From Rhodothermus profundi (GTDB lineage: Bacteria > Bacteroidota > Rhodothermia > Rhodothermales > Rhodothermaceae): a DNA stretch of 64,000 nucleotides. Below, in pieces: positions 45,653-54,148 of the stretch. Location of the stretch: assembly GCF_900142415.1 (NCBI RefSeq), contig NZ_FRAU01000004.1, positions 208,501-272,500 of the forward strand. Direction: 5' to 3'. A program made the translations under genes and the position numbers. The notes below the pieces were generated by a model. It saw nothing but the letters and a program-made list of their open reading frames with translations, did no database searches and was not told where the DNA came from. Within the stretch, counting starts at the first letter, position 1; each line of letters opens with the position of its first letter.

Positions 45653-47014
45653 ATGAGCTGGGTAACCGACGAAAACGCCGCGCTGTTTACCGATCTGTAT
45701 GAACTGACCATGCTCCAGGCCTACTATCGGGAAGGCCTGGACACGGCCGTAGCAACATTCGATCTGTTCGTGCGCCAGATGCCCGGGCGCAATTATCTGC
45801 TGGCCTGCGGACTGGACACCGTTCTCCACTATCTGGAAACGTTGCACTTTTCGCAGGAAGCACTTGATTATCTGGCTTCACTGGGCCGCTTTGACGCCGA
45901 CTTCCTGGAATATCTGGCGCGATTCCGCTTTACAGGAGACGTATATGCCATACCTGAAGGGACTCCTGTCTTTGCCGGCGAACCGCTGCTCCAGGTAGTT
46001 GCGCCTATCGGTCAGGCCCAGCTTATTGAAACATTTGTGCTCAACCAGATCACCTTTCAGACAGGCATTGCCTCAAAAGCCAGTCGCGTTGTAACAGCCG
46101 CGCAGGGCCGTCTTGTCGCAGACTTCGGCGCCCGTCGGATGCACGGCGCAGACGCAGCGCTAAAGGCCGTCCGCGCTTACTACATTGCCGGCATCCAGGC
46201 AACCTCGCTGGTCCTGGGCGGACAACTCTACGGCATGCCAGTCACCGGTACCATGGCGCATAGTTATGTGGAAGCCCACCCCACCGAAGAAGATGCCTTT
46301 CGCGCCTTTGCCGGACTCTATCCAGGGACAACGCTGCTGGTGGACACCTACGACACCCTGGAGGGCGTCCGTAAAGTCATTGCGCTCTGCAAAGAAGCAG
46401 GTGATCAGTTTCAGATTGGCGCTATTCGGCTCGACTCAGGAGATCTGGCCACCCTGGCCCGAGAAGCGCGACGCATGTTAGATGAAGCGGGTCTGGCGCA
46501 CATTAAAATCTTTGCTAGCGGCAGTCTCGACGAATACCGAATCGCTGAGCTGCTGGCGCAGGGTGCCCCTATCGACGGCTTTGGCGTGGGCACGCGCATG
46601 GGCACCATCAGCGACCGTCCCTATCTTGACAGCGCCTACAAGCTGAGTGAGTTTGAGGGGGAAGGCCGCATGAAACTCTCCCTGAAGAAGGCTAACCTGC
46701 CGGGCCGCAAACAGGTCTTTCGGTTCTACGACGAAAACGGATACGCTGCCTACGACGTGATTGCCTGCCATGATGAGCAGCTAGAAGGGGGCGAGCCGCT
46801 GCTGCGCTGCGTGATGCGCGGCGGCCAGCGTACCGAAGCCGGACAGGATACGCTGGCGGCAGCACGGGAACGCGCCCGCCAGGGGTTGGCCCGTCTTCCT
46901 GAACGACTGCTGATGCTCGAAGAAGCCGTCCCCCCCTACCCTGTACGGATCAGTGAGCGGCTGCAAGCTCTGGGCGAGGCTGTTCGCCAACGCTTAATGC
47001 ATCAGGAGACCTGA
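45653..47014 (+). CDS. pncB: Nicotinate phosphoribosyltransferase
   Basis: This enzyme makes nicotinate mononucleotide from nicotinate and PRPP in NAD salvage. The roughly 453-residue protein is of normal length. It starts with T-D-L-Y-E-L-T-M-L-Q-A-Y and has F-D-L-F-V-R-Q-M-P, D-F-G-A-R-R-M-H-G containing the catalytic-type His, G-T-M-A-H-S-Y-V, A-I-R-L-D-S-G-D-L, F-A-S-G-S-L-D-E-Y and G-F-G-V-G-T-R-M-G. The upstream Met at 45647 is possible; the ATG at 45653 is closer to the conserved start. Its stop directly abuts the stop of the convergent SDR gene. Confidence 0.96.
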   Translation: MSWVTDENAALFTDLYELTMLQAYYREGLDTAVATFDLFVRQMPGRNYLLACGLDTVLHYLETLHFSQEALDYLASLGRFDADFLEYLARFRFTGDVYAIPEGTPVFAGEPLLQVVAPIGQAQLIETFVLNQITFQTGIASKASRVVTAAQGRLVADFGARRMHGADAALKAVRAYYIAGIQATSLVLGGQLYGMPVTGTMAHSYVEAHPTEEDAFRAFAGLYPGTTLLVDTYDTLEGVRKVIALCKEAGDQFQIGAIRLDSGDLATLAREARRMLDEAGLAHIKIFASGSLDEYRIAELLAQGAPIDGFGVGTRMGTISDRPYLDSAYKLSEFEGEGRMKLSLKKANLPGRKQVFRFYDENGYAAYDVIACHDEQLEGGEPLLRCVMRGGQRTEAGQDTLAAARERARQGLARLPERLLMLEEAVPPYPVRISERLQALGEAVRQRLMHQET

Positions 47015-47716
47015 TCAAATATCTCCTTCCTGAGGGCGCAGAATAATTTCTTCAGCCACCGTGCGGGCCGACAGGTGGTGGAGGGCTCGTACGGTCTGCG
47101 CAATATCTTCGGCCGGCATGAAGCGTTCCTCAGGCAGCGCTACGCCTTCCCAGCTCGGCGTGTGCGTCGCACCGGGAAGCAGTACCGTTACCCGAATGCC
47201 CAGCGTCCGCGTCTCCTCACGCACCACCCGGGCCAGTCCCAGCAGCCCATGCTTGGCGGCACAATAGGCCACGCTGCCTGGATAGGCCCGAAGCGAAGCC
47301 ACCGATCCCATAAAGAAAATATGCCCCCGCCGCCGGGCGATCATGGACTCCAGAAAGGCCTGCGTCACCAGGAAAGCACTGGTTAAGTTGACTTCAAGCT
47401 GAGCCCGAAACGTGTCTACCGACGTATCCCGCAGCGGGGCTGGCTGAAATTGTCCAGCGTTATTTACCAGCACGTCGGGCGCTCCCCAGCGGTCAAGTAC
47501 CTGACGCGCCATCGCAGCAACAGCCGCTTCATCGGTCACATCGCACGGAAGCACCAGGGTTTCGGCTCCCCGCGCCCGACAATCAGCGGCTACTGCCTCC
47601 AGTTTTTGTAATCGACGGGCTACCAGTACCAAACGCGCCTGCGGCTCTTCGGCAAATGCCCGGGCAATAGCCGCCCCAATCCCCTGACTGGCACCGGTAA
47701 CAACAACCACAGGCAC
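47015..47716 (-). CDS. SDR-family oxidoreductase, probable sepiapterin reductase
   Basis: The 233-residue short-chain dehydrogenase has the dinucleotide motif T-G-A-S-Q-G-I-G (7-14), N-N-A-G (85-88) and catalytic S138, Y151 and K155. The middle and end (G-H-I-F-F-M-G-S-V-A, M-P-A-E-D-I-A and R-T-V-A-E-E-I-I-L-R-P-Q-E-G-D-I) closely resemble, from memory, sepiapterin reductase of Chlorobium. Sepiapterin reductase makes the last step of tetrahydrobiopterin synthesis. The gene is 4 nt past folE in a unit that starts with PTPS, so the context agrees. A general SDR role remains possible. Confidence 0.8.
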   Translation of the reverse strand: MPVVVVTGASQGIGAAIARAFAEEPQARLVLVARRLQKLEAVAADCRARGAETLVLPCDVTDEAAVAAMARQVLDRWGAPDVLVNNAGQFQPAPLRDTSVDTFRAQLEVNLTSAFLVTQAFLESMIARRRGHIFFMGSVASLRAYPGSVAYCAAKHGLLGLARVVREETRTLGIRVTVLLPGATHTPSWEGVALPEERFMPAEDIAQTVRALHHLSARTVAEEIILRPQEGDI

Positions 47717-47720
47717 GGCC

Positions 47721-48383
47721 CTATCCTCCGTTGATCAGCCGCATGAACTCAGCCCGCGTAGCTTCCTTTAAAAACTCTCCGCTCATAGCGCTGGTGGTCG
47801 TAACAGCGTGTTGCTTTTCCACTCCGCGCATCATCATGCACAGGTGCTGCGCTTCGATCACTACCGCCACCCCTAACGGTTGCAGCACTTCTTCCAGCGC
47901 ATCCCGAATCTGAATCGTCAACCGTTCCTGGACCTGTAGTCGCCGGGCAAAAACATCCACCACGCGAGGAATCTTACTCAACCCAACAATCTTTCGGTTC
48001 GGAATATACGCCACATGGGCCTTGCCGAAAAACGGCAATAAATGATGTTCACAGAGCGAGTAAATCTGTATATCCCGCACCAGAATCATTTCACTGTAAT
48101 CCTCCTCGAACAGAGCCGATTCCAGAATGGCTCGCGGGTCCTGGTGATACCCCTGCGTTAGATACTGAAATGCCAGTGCCACCCGCTCTGGCGTACGCTG
48201 CAATCCCTCACGGTCCGGATCTTCACCGAGCCAGCGCAAAATCTCCCGCACATGTTGCTGAATCGCCTCGGTTACCTCCGGGGCATACCGATCGATCCGT
48301 TCGTAACGTCCAACCGGATAGTCATCCAGATCCAGGGAAGCCGTTGCTGTGGTCAGCACCCGAGCCGATTTATTCTTCGCCAT
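47721..48383 (-). CDS. folE: GTP cyclohydrolase I
   Basis: FolE converts GTP to 7,8-dihydroneopterin triphosphate, the first step of folate and tetrahydrobiopterin synthesis. The 220-residue protein starts at ATG 48383. Zinc ligands are C111, H114 and C182 in [12 protein letters not shown] and H-L-C-M-M-M-R-G-V. The [15 protein letters not shown] and R-L-Q-V-Q-E-R-L motifs are intact. The N-terminal 25 residues are extra compared with the core. Its start overlaps the PTPS stop by 14 nt. Confidence 0.96.
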   Translation of the reverse strand: MAKNKSARVLTTATASLDLDDYPVGRYERIDRYAPEVTEAIQQHVREILRWLGEDPDREGLQRTPERVALAFQYLTQGYHQDPRAILESALFEEDYSEMILVRDIQIYSLCEHHLLPFFGKAHVAYIPNRKIVGLSKIPRVVDVFARRLQVQERLTIQIRDALEEVLQPLGVAVVIEAQHLCMMMRGVEKQHAVTTTSAMSGEFLKEATRAEFMRLINGG

Positions 48384-48786
48384 AGTACTCCACGTAATTA
48401 TGCTCCGTCTCATAAAGCCGAACGCAGTGCAAACGCCCCTTCGGAAGCGCGCTTTCTAACTCTCGCCAGATCGCAATAGCTAGGTTTTCCGTAGTCGGGA
48501 TCACTCCCTGCAAAAAGTCAACGTCCAAATTCAGATTCTTGTGATCCAACTTCTTCAAAATGCACGTCTCCAGAATTTCCTTTAAATGAGAAAGGTTCAG
48601 CACAAAGCCGGTTTCCGGATCGGGCTCTCCTGCTACCGTGACCTCCAACACATAGTTATGCCCATGCCAGTTTGGATGATTGCAGAGCCCGAAGGTCTTC
48701 TGGTTCCACGCCTCCGATCGGGCCGGATTATGCAGGCGGTGCGCCGCACTAAACCGAACGCGACGGGTCACATAAACTGTTGGCAT
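48370..48786 (-). CDS. 6-pyruvoyl-tetrahydropterin synthase (eukaryote-like PTPS)
   Basis: PTPS converts dihydroneopterin triphosphate to 6-pyruvoyl-tetrahydropterin. The 138-residue protein starts at ATG 48786. Zinc ligands H16, H41 and H43 and the catalytic C35 in [14 protein letters not shown] are arranged as in animal PTPS, not as in QueD, whose Cys context differs. [21 protein letters not shown] and T-T-E-N-L-A also match animal PTPS closely. With folE and an SDR downstream it forms a likely tetrahydrobiopterin operon. A role in queuosine (QueD) is less likely. Confidence 0.92.
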   Translation of the reverse strand: MPTVYVTRRVRFSAAHRLHNPARSEAWNQKTFGLCNHPNWHGHNYVLEVTVAGEPDPETGFVLNLSHLKEILETCILKKLDHKNLNLDVDFLQGVIPTTENLAIAIWRELESALPKGRLHCVRLYETEHNYVEYYGEE

Positions 48787-48947
48787 CCTCCGACCACTGG
48801 ATTGTCTCAGGATCGCTAGCCACAAACGTGTGGCCAGCAGGCGCGTTCCTGTTTGCCCATCCAGTTGCCCATCTGTTGCAGGCAGAAAAGCCTGCCATAC
48901 CCTATATTTTGAAAGCAATCGGTAGCCTCTCAACCATTCGATAAGCT

Positions 48948-49295
48948 ATGGCGGAGAAGACGCTGTTTCAGCGCATCATGGACGGCGAACTGCCGGGCGA
49001 TATCGTCTATGAAGACGAACAGTGCATTGTGCTGCGCGATATCAACCCACAAGCCCCGGTGCATCTACTCATTATTCCTCGCAAGCCCATCCCTTCCCTT
49101 AACGAAATCACCGAAGAAGACGCAACGCTTGTCGGGCACCTGTTTGTAGTGGCCCGTCAAATGGCCGAGCGCGAGGGCATTGCTCGCACCGGATACCGCA
49201 CGGTGTTCAACACAGGGCCAGACGCCCAGCAATCTGTCTACCACCTGCATTTGCATCTGCTGGGCGGCCGCAAGTTCACCTGGCCGCCTGGCTAA
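48948..49295 (+). CDS. HIT family protein (HINT-like nucleotide hydrolase)
   Basis: The 115-residue histidine-triad protein has F-Q-R-I-M-D-G-E-L-P-G near the start, I-N-P-Q-A-P-V-H-L-L-I-I-P, and the triad H-L-H-L-H-L in V-Y-H-L-H-L-H-L-L-G-G (about 98-107). HINT enzymes hydrolyse AMP-linked amines and lysyl-adenylate. The TATATTTTG at 48904-48912 may be a Bacteroidota-type promoter element about 36 nt before the start. It is divergent from the PTPS operon. Confidence 0.95.
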   Translation: MAEKTLFQRIMDGELPGDIVYEDEQCIVLRDINPQAPVHLLIIPRKPIPSLNEITEEDATLVGHLFVVARQMAEREGIARTGYRTVFNTGPDAQQSVYHLHLHLLGGRKFTWPPG

Positions 49296-49371
49296 TTAAA
49301 GGGCGTTTGCCCCGCCGCAACAATCCACGGACGGCTACAAACCCAGAACCTTCGGGGCGTCTCCAGCGATG

Positions 49372-49427
49372 CCCTGCATCGCCTGCGCAGCACCGGCGTT
49401 CATAGCCAGGTGCAGGAGGGGTTTTTT
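49372..49427 (+). terminator. Possible terminator between the HIT gene and the outer-membrane protein gene
   Basis: CCCTGCA at 49372-49378 can pair with TGCAGG(AG)GG ahead of TTTTTT (49422-49427), enclosing a 32-nt interior. It ends 13 nt before the next start, so it could instead be a leader structure for that gene. Confidence 0.3.
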
Positions 49428-49440
49428 ATATCAACCAGAT

Positions 49441-51435
49441 ATGGTTCACCTTACCGGCGCATCGGCGCGGTGGCTAAAGCCGACAGCCGGCCTTCTGTGG
49501 CTGATGCTGCTCGGCCAGATGGCAGCCGCTCAGTCGGTCTGGACGGTCCAGACAGGCTTCGTGCGGGACGTCAGCCGTTACCGTTGGACAGCCGGGCTAC
49601 ATCTTATGCCTGTGGTGGGAAGCTGGCGGTTAACCTGGCAACAACGCTTTGTAAGCGATGCGTTTCTCTATGGGGCCGGCCAGTTGGACTTCCGGGACGA
49701 ATCCTGGGCAAACTGGACGTTCACGCCAACGGGCAGCTTTGTGCTGCAACCGCGGCTATTCGGTCAAATAGCCTGGTTCAACCAGAGCCGCGTGCTAACG
49801 CAACAGGCATTGGCCGGTCTCCGCTACCAGCCTTATGCGGGATTCTGGCTGGAACCTGCGCTGGGATTTGCGCTGGATCAACGTCCTGGCGTCGGTGGCA
49901 ATGCTCCCCTGACACCGCTGCAAACCGACTATGGCCCGGCGCTTAGCCTACGCCTGGGCTGGCGCCCCTCTACACCAGCCGGCTACACGCTGCGGCTGGA
50001 AAGCGGAAGCCTCTTGCAGTATCTGACTCCACGCCGCGGACTCACGGCTTACGTTGACTTCCTGTTTCAACGACAGGTCGATGCGCTCGATTTCCATGTG
50101 CAGCTCCGCGGCGCCCGCTTCCGGCGGGATACTTATCAGGCCGTCTCTTTCCTGAACCGGAGCGTCGCTACCCCACCCCAGGCCGTTGAGGCAACCTGGA
50201 GCGATACGCTGCAAGGAACTTTTGCGGCGCAGCTATCGCTGCATCCCCATCTGCTGCTACGCGGGCGTCTCAGCGGCCAATGGTTCCGCCGACAGGTGCG
50301 CTTTCTACAAACCCCAGAGGACGCCCTCTTCTTTAACACGCGCTTCGACCATCGCCAGCTCGACGGTGCGCTGGCTCTGCTGTACAGCCAGAAGAAACTG
50401 CGCCTTGCCATTGAACTGGAAACCGGTGCCGAAGAAGAGGTGCGCACGCTGACGAACCGCGCAACCCTTCCCGCCGCACAGGCCTTTCAGAAAGCCCTCC
50501 TGCTTCGCCAGGCGGACTACGCACGCGGCTATCTGACGCTGAGTGGGCAGGGCTGGCTCGAAACCGGACGCCTGACCGTTGGCCTGCGGGCCTACGCTAC
50601 CATTCTACGCCACGACACGCCTGAAGTCAACCCGGACGACCGTGACGAGCTGCAGCAATTAGCTCGAATTGATCTGCGCCTTCACCTAACTTCAGCGCTA
50701 GCGTTAGAGCTTGGATTGGAAGGAAGTCGCTACCATCTGGTTTATCTGAATGCGGTCCGGTCTGCCGAAAATTACGTGCAGCGTACCCTCCGGCTGCAAC
50801 CCCGCCTGCACTGGACCCCCTCAGCAACCACCCGGCTGTCCCTGCAAGGTGAAGTGCGCGCCGCCTATACGGTAGACGACTTTGTCTTGCCAGGCCGGCA
50901 ACGTCAGGATCAGGCCGCCCGAGAACTGAGCTACCGACTTCAGACGGAACAAGCCCTGACGCCCCGGCTTCGCATTCGCCTGGAAGGCGCCTATACCGAA
51001 CTGCGGCTCGGACGCCTGCTCTGGGACCGGTTTGCGGAGATTCCGTTCGACACGCTGCGCACCTACACCGGCTGGCTTCAGTTGGAAACCCACACAGGGT
51101 CTCTGCGCAGCAGCGTAGGGTTCCGTATCTTTCTTCGACGCGACTACATGGCCCGGCTGCTGATCGCCTACACCAATGCCGAAGGCAGTCCGGCTACGGT
51201 AAACCGACCGGGGCAGTTGTGGATTGTCCAGCTAGGCCCTACCTGCAGGCTCAACTGGCAACTCGGCCGCACGCTGACCTTTTCTCTGGAGGGCTGGCTG
51301 ATGCTGCAACGACTGCACCGGCGTCTCTATGGACCGTTACCCGAAGCCTCGGCCGAGCGTATCCGCAAGGCTGCCTGGAATGGCCCGCGCACTCGCATTC
51401 CGAACCTGACGTTTTCGCTCACATGGCAACGCTAA
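49441..51435 (+). CDS. Predicted outer-membrane beta-barrel protein
   Basis: The 664-residue protein has a signal peptide (about 1-31, ending M-A-A-A-Q) and then alternating hydrophobic/polar, Leu-, Arg- and Tyr-rich stretches (for example Y-R-W-T-A-G-L-H-L-M-P, L-R-L-E-S-G-S-L-L-Q-Y) typical of a barrel of 20 or more strands. It ends N-L-T-F-S-L-T-W-Q-R, close to the aromatic-ending last strand of outer-membrane proteins. I do not recognise the family. ATG 49441 is fixed by the signal peptide. The coaE start lies within its last codons. Confidence 0.75.
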   Translation: MVHLTGASARWLKPTAGLLWLMLLGQMAAAQSVWTVQTGFVRDVSRYRWTAGLHLMPVVGSWRLTWQQRFVSDAFLYGAGQLDFRDESWANWTFTPTGSFVLQPRLFGQIAWFNQSRVLTQQALAGLRYQPYAGFWLEPALGFALDQRPGVGGNAPLTPLQTDYGPALSLRLGWRPSTPAGYTLRLESGSLLQYLTPRRGLTAYVDFLFQRQVDALDFHVQLRGARFRRDTYQAVSFLNRSVATPPQAVEATWSDTLQGTFAAQLSLHPHLLLRGRLSGQWFRRQVRFLQTPEDALFFNTRFDHRQLDGALALLYSQKKLRLAIELETGAEEEVRTLTNRATLPAAQAFQKALLLRQADYARGYLTLSGQGWLETGRLTVGLRAYATILRHDTPEVNPDDRDELQQLARIDLRLHLTSALALELGLEGSRYHLVYLNAVRSAENYVQRTLRLQPRLHWTPSATTRLSLQGEVRAAYTVDDFVLPGRQRQDQAARELSYRLQTEQALTPRLRIRLEGAYTELRLGRLLWDRFAEIPFDTLRTYTGWLQLETHTGSLRSSVGFRIFLRRDYMARLLIAYTNAEGSPATVNRPGQLWIVQLGPTCRLNWQLGRTLTFSLEGWLMLQRLHRRLYGPLPEASAERIRKAAWNGPRTRIPNLTFSLTWQR

Positions 51436-52043
51436 AACCGCACTGCGTTCGCACGCTGGGTGTTACAGGTGGTATCGGCAGCGGCAAGAGCACGGTATGC
51501 CGCCTGCTGGAAGCACTGGGCGCCCGGGTATTCTATGCCGATGAGGTAGCCAAGCGCCTCATGGTCGAGGATCCCGGACTACGCCACGCCATTGTTGAAG
51601 CGTTTGGTCCCCAGAGCTACCAGCCCGACGGTCAGCTCAACCGGGCCTATCTGGCCGCCCGCGTATTTCGCGATCCTGAAGCGCTGCGCCAACTGAACGC
51701 GCTGGTTCACCCACGTGTGCTGGCTGCTTTTAAGCAAGCATGTGAGCAAGCGGCACGTGAGCGCGTGCCGCTGCTGGTACTGGAGGCTGCCCTGCTGTTT
51801 GAATCAGGTGCTGACCAGCTTGTTGATCATGTGCTCGTAGTGGACGCGCCCGAAGGCGAGCGGATTCGGCGGGTAGTAGCGCGCGATGGCATGGCTCCCG
51901 AGCAGGTGCGCGCCCGCATGCGCCACCAGCTTCCTCCGGAAGTGCTCCGTCAGCGCGCCGACTTTGTCATTGAAAATACCGGCTCTTTAGAGGCGCTTCG
52001 CCAACAGGTGGCCGCGCTTTACCGACAGCTCACTGCTACCTAA
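51423..52043 (+). CDS. coaE: Dephospho-CoA kinase
   Basis: CoaE phosphorylates dephospho-CoA in the last step of coenzyme A synthesis. The 206-residue protein has the P-loop G-V-T-G-G-I-G-S-G-K-S-T (13-24), D-E-V-A-K-R, the L-N-A-L-V-H-P-R segment, V-L-E-A-A-L-L-F-E-S-G and V-V-A-R-D-G-M. Start is at 51423, overlapping the upstream gene by 13 nt; upstream in-frame sequence is the shadow of the beta-barrel gene. Confidence 0.96.
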   Translation: MATLKPHCVRTLGVTGGIGSGKSTVCRLLEALGARVFYADEVAKRLMVEDPGLRHAIVEAFGPQSYQPDGQLNRAYLAARVFRDPEALRQLNALVHPRVLAAFKQACEQAARERVPLLVLEAALLFESGADQLVDHVLVVDAPEGERIRRVVARDGMAPEQVRARMRHQLPPEVLRQRADFVIENTGSLEALRQQVAALYRQLTAT

Positions 52044-52063
52044 AGTGGCGCGTGCATTTGCGT

Positions 52064-52921
52064 TCAGGGCCGGGGACCACGGGCTACAGGACGCTGCGGA
52101 TCGGTAATCCACTCACTCCAGGAACCCACATACAGTCGGGCACCCGGCAGGCCAGCGTGTGCCAAAGCCAGCAGATTGTGCGCGGCTGTCACACCGGAGC
52201 CACAGTAGCAGATCACCCGCTCAGGCGGTACGTTTCCCAGCAACGCCATAAACCGCTGCCGCAACGCCGCTGGCGGGCGAAACGTGCCTTCAGACGTCAG
52301 GTTCTCCGTAAACGGGGCGTTTACAGCGCCCGGGATATGGCCCGCCACTGGATCTATCGGTTCCTGCTCGCCCCGGTAGCGCTCTGGCGCCCGTGCATCC
52401 AACAACCGCCACGCGGGATCCTGAAGCCGCTGCATCACCTCCTCGGCCGTTACCACCCATTCCGAGCGCACCTGCGGCTTAAAGGTCCGAGCCGTCCGCC
52501 GCTCCACTCCCTTACGCACCGGGCGTCCCTCTTGCACCCAACGCGGCCATCCTCCGTCAAGCACCGCCACCGCCTCGTGTCCGAGCCAGCCCAGCAACCA
52601 CCAGAGCCGCGCCGCAAAAGCCCCGCCTGCATCGTCGTAGGCCACCACCTGCGTGCGGGCGTCAATGCCCCAGGCTCCTAGCTTCTGGGCCAACTGGTCT
52701 GGATCAGGCAACGGATGCCGACCAGTCTGGCCGGGCACAACCGGCCCCGAGAGGTCTGCGTCCAGATGCGCATAAACAGCTCCAGGAATATGCGCTTCTA
52801 GATAGGCCTGCCGTCCATATGCCGGATCGTTCAACGAAAACCGGCAGTCCACCACGACCCAATCCGGATCGTCAAGGTGCGTCTGAAGCGTTTCAGGATC
52901 AACCAGGGTTGTATATGCCAT
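52064..52921 (-). CDS. Sulfurtransferase with two rhodanese domains
   Basis: This thiosulfate/3-mercaptopyruvate sulfurtransferase has 285 residues. An inactive N-terminal rhodanese domain (about 5-130, V-D-C-R-F-S and H-I-P-G-A-V-Y-A-H-L-D) is followed by a catalytic one (160-280) with L-D-A-R-A-P-E-R-Y and the persulfide loop C-Y-C-G-S-G-V-T-A. C-G-S-G-V resembles the mercaptopyruvate type more than C-R-K-G-V thiosulfate rhodanese. It is transcribed divergently from a small secreted protein, with start codons about 60 nt apart. Confidence 0.93.
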   Translation of the reverse strand: MAYTTLVDPETLQTHLDDPDWVVVDCRFSLNDPAYGRQAYLEAHIPGAVYAHLDADLSGPVVPGQTGRHPLPDPDQLAQKLGAWGIDARTQVVAYDDAGGAFAARLWWLLGWLGHEAVAVLDGGWPRWVQEGRPVRKGVERRTARTFKPQVRSEWVVTAEEVMQRLQDPAWRLLDARAPERYRGEQEPIDPVAGHIPGAVNAPFTENLTSEGTFRPPAALRQRFMALLGNVPPERVICYCGSGVTAAHNLLALAHAGLPGARLYVGSWSEWITDPQRPVARGPRP

Positions 52922-52933
52922 GAGCTGCGTTTG

Positions 52934-52939
52934 TATCTT
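52934..52939 (+). promoter_or_regulatory. Candidate -10 element for the small secreted protein
   Basis: TATCTT within TTTGTATCTTTC lies 40 nt before the ATG at 52980. A TTGTAT stands 19 nt upstream. The hexamer is shared with the csp, aroQ and pncB leaders. Confidence 0.35.
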
Positions 52940-52979
52940 TCATTCAGGTCTTTTCAAGAATATCCAAAGTCAAGGCAAC

Positions 52980-53429
52980 ATGTCTGCGTTGCACCTGGCG
53001 TGCTTTGCCGTGATGTTGCTGCCTGTCCGTCTGGTCTATGCGCAACCTCTTATCGATACCCTGTTTGTCTGGCAGGGTTATCGGCAAGAAGGTCGCTGCC
53101 GCGTGCAGCTTTACCGCACGCCTCCGGGTACCGACCGTTCCTATGTGGTTGTCCTTCAGGAACTGGCTGAAAACGCAGGGCCGTCCACTATAGCCGATGC
53201 CCGCTATCTGGCGGAGCGCCTGAGTCGTCAGTTTGGCTTTAATCCAACGCAGGCCTACTGGGTCTTCCACTGGGGCGCCTTCAGCTTTCGGGGTGCTCGG
53301 GCTTCCGCTAAAGAACTCTTCCTCCGGGCCACGTTCAGCCGTTCGAGCAGCGGCCGACTGAGCGCGCCACGCTGGCAGGTCATCACCCGCGCTGACGTAG
53401 AGCGCCTCACCGATCGACAATTTCACTGA
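52980..53429 (+). CDS. Small secreted protein of unknown function
   Basis: The 149-residue protein has a signal peptide (about 1-22, ending V-Y-A-Q-P). The mature part contains F-V-W-Q-G-Y-R-Q-E-G-R-C-R-V-Q-L-Y-R-T-P and S-Y-V-V-V-L-Q-E-L-A-E-N-A-G-P-S, then F-G-F-N-P-T-Q-A-Y-W-V-F-H-W-G and an Arg/Ser-rich end. I recognise no family. ATG 52980 is chosen because the frame upstream adds a stretch without signal character and runs into the promoter region. Confidence 0.65.
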   Translation: MSALHLACFAVMLLPVRLVYAQPLIDTLFVWQGYRQEGRCRVQLYRTPPGTDRSYVVVLQELAENAGPSTIADARYLAERLSRQFGFNPTQAYWVFHWGAFSFRGARASAKELFLRATFSRSSSGRLSAPRWQVITRADVERLTDRQFH

Positions 53430-53441
53430 GCAGGCGGCCTC

Positions 53442-54083
53442 TTACGGCGCCAGTCGTTCCCGCACCCATCCCTGCTCCGTGCGCCGATAGCGCAACCGAT
53501 CGTGCAAACGCCCCGGTCGTCCCTGCCAGAATTCAATTACTTCGGGCACTACGCGAAACCCACCCCAGTAAGGAGGGCGAGGTACCTCACGGCCATCGAA
53601 CTGCTGCGCCAGTTCCGCTACCCGCTGCTCCAGCACATTGCGATTGGGAATCACCTGGCTCTGGGGCGAAGCCCAGGCCCCGAGCTGACTTTCGCGCGGT
53701 CGCGTCTGAAAGTAGGCATCGGCCTCTTCATCCGGGAGTTTCTCCACGCACCCTTCAATCCGAACCTGTCGCATCAGCTCCGCCCACCAGAAGACCAGCG
53801 CGGCCCGGGGATTTTCAGTCAACTCCTGTCCTTTACGGCTTTCATAGTTTGTATAAAAGACAAACCCGGCCTCATCAAAGTCTTTGAGCAGCATTACGCG
53901 AGCCGAGGGGCGCCCCGATGCATCCGCGGTAGCCAGCACCATAGCATTCGGATCGGTAAGTTCGGCGCGACGCGCCTCTTCAAACCAGCGCCGAAAAAGC
54001 GTTAGCGGGTCATCAGGTGCCTGCGCCTCGTCCAGAGGTTGGCCCGCATATTCACGGCGCAGACGGGCAATTTCCGGATTCAT
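53442..54083 (-). CDS. pdxH: Pyridoxamine 5'-phosphate oxidase
   Basis: PdxH oxidises pyridoxine/pyridoxamine 5'-phosphate to pyridoxal 5'-phosphate with FMN. The 213-residue protein has [41 protein letters not shown], the F-W-W-A-E-L-x-R-Q-V-R block, and the C-terminal [13 protein letters not shown] binding the cofactor phosphate. An upstream in-frame ATG at 54128 would add 15 residues; the ATG at 54083 fits the family better. It precedes nothing on its strand but may follow the histidine kinase. Confidence 0.95.
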   Translation of the reverse strand: MNPEIARLRREYAGQPLDEAQAPDDPLTLFRRWFEEARRAELTDPNAMVLATADASGRPSARVMLLKDFDEAGFVFYTNYESRKGQELTENPRAALVFWWAELMRQVRIEGCVEKLPDEEADAYFQTRPRESQLGAWASPQSQVIPNRNVLEQRVAELAQQFDGREVPRPPYWGGFRVVPEVIEFWQGRPGRLHDRLRYRRTEQGWVRERLAP

Positions 54084-54148
54084 AACTACCTGAGCAGAGC
54101 CTTCCGGAAGCAAAAACACCGTTTTCAAAATAACGTCCCTAGCCGATC

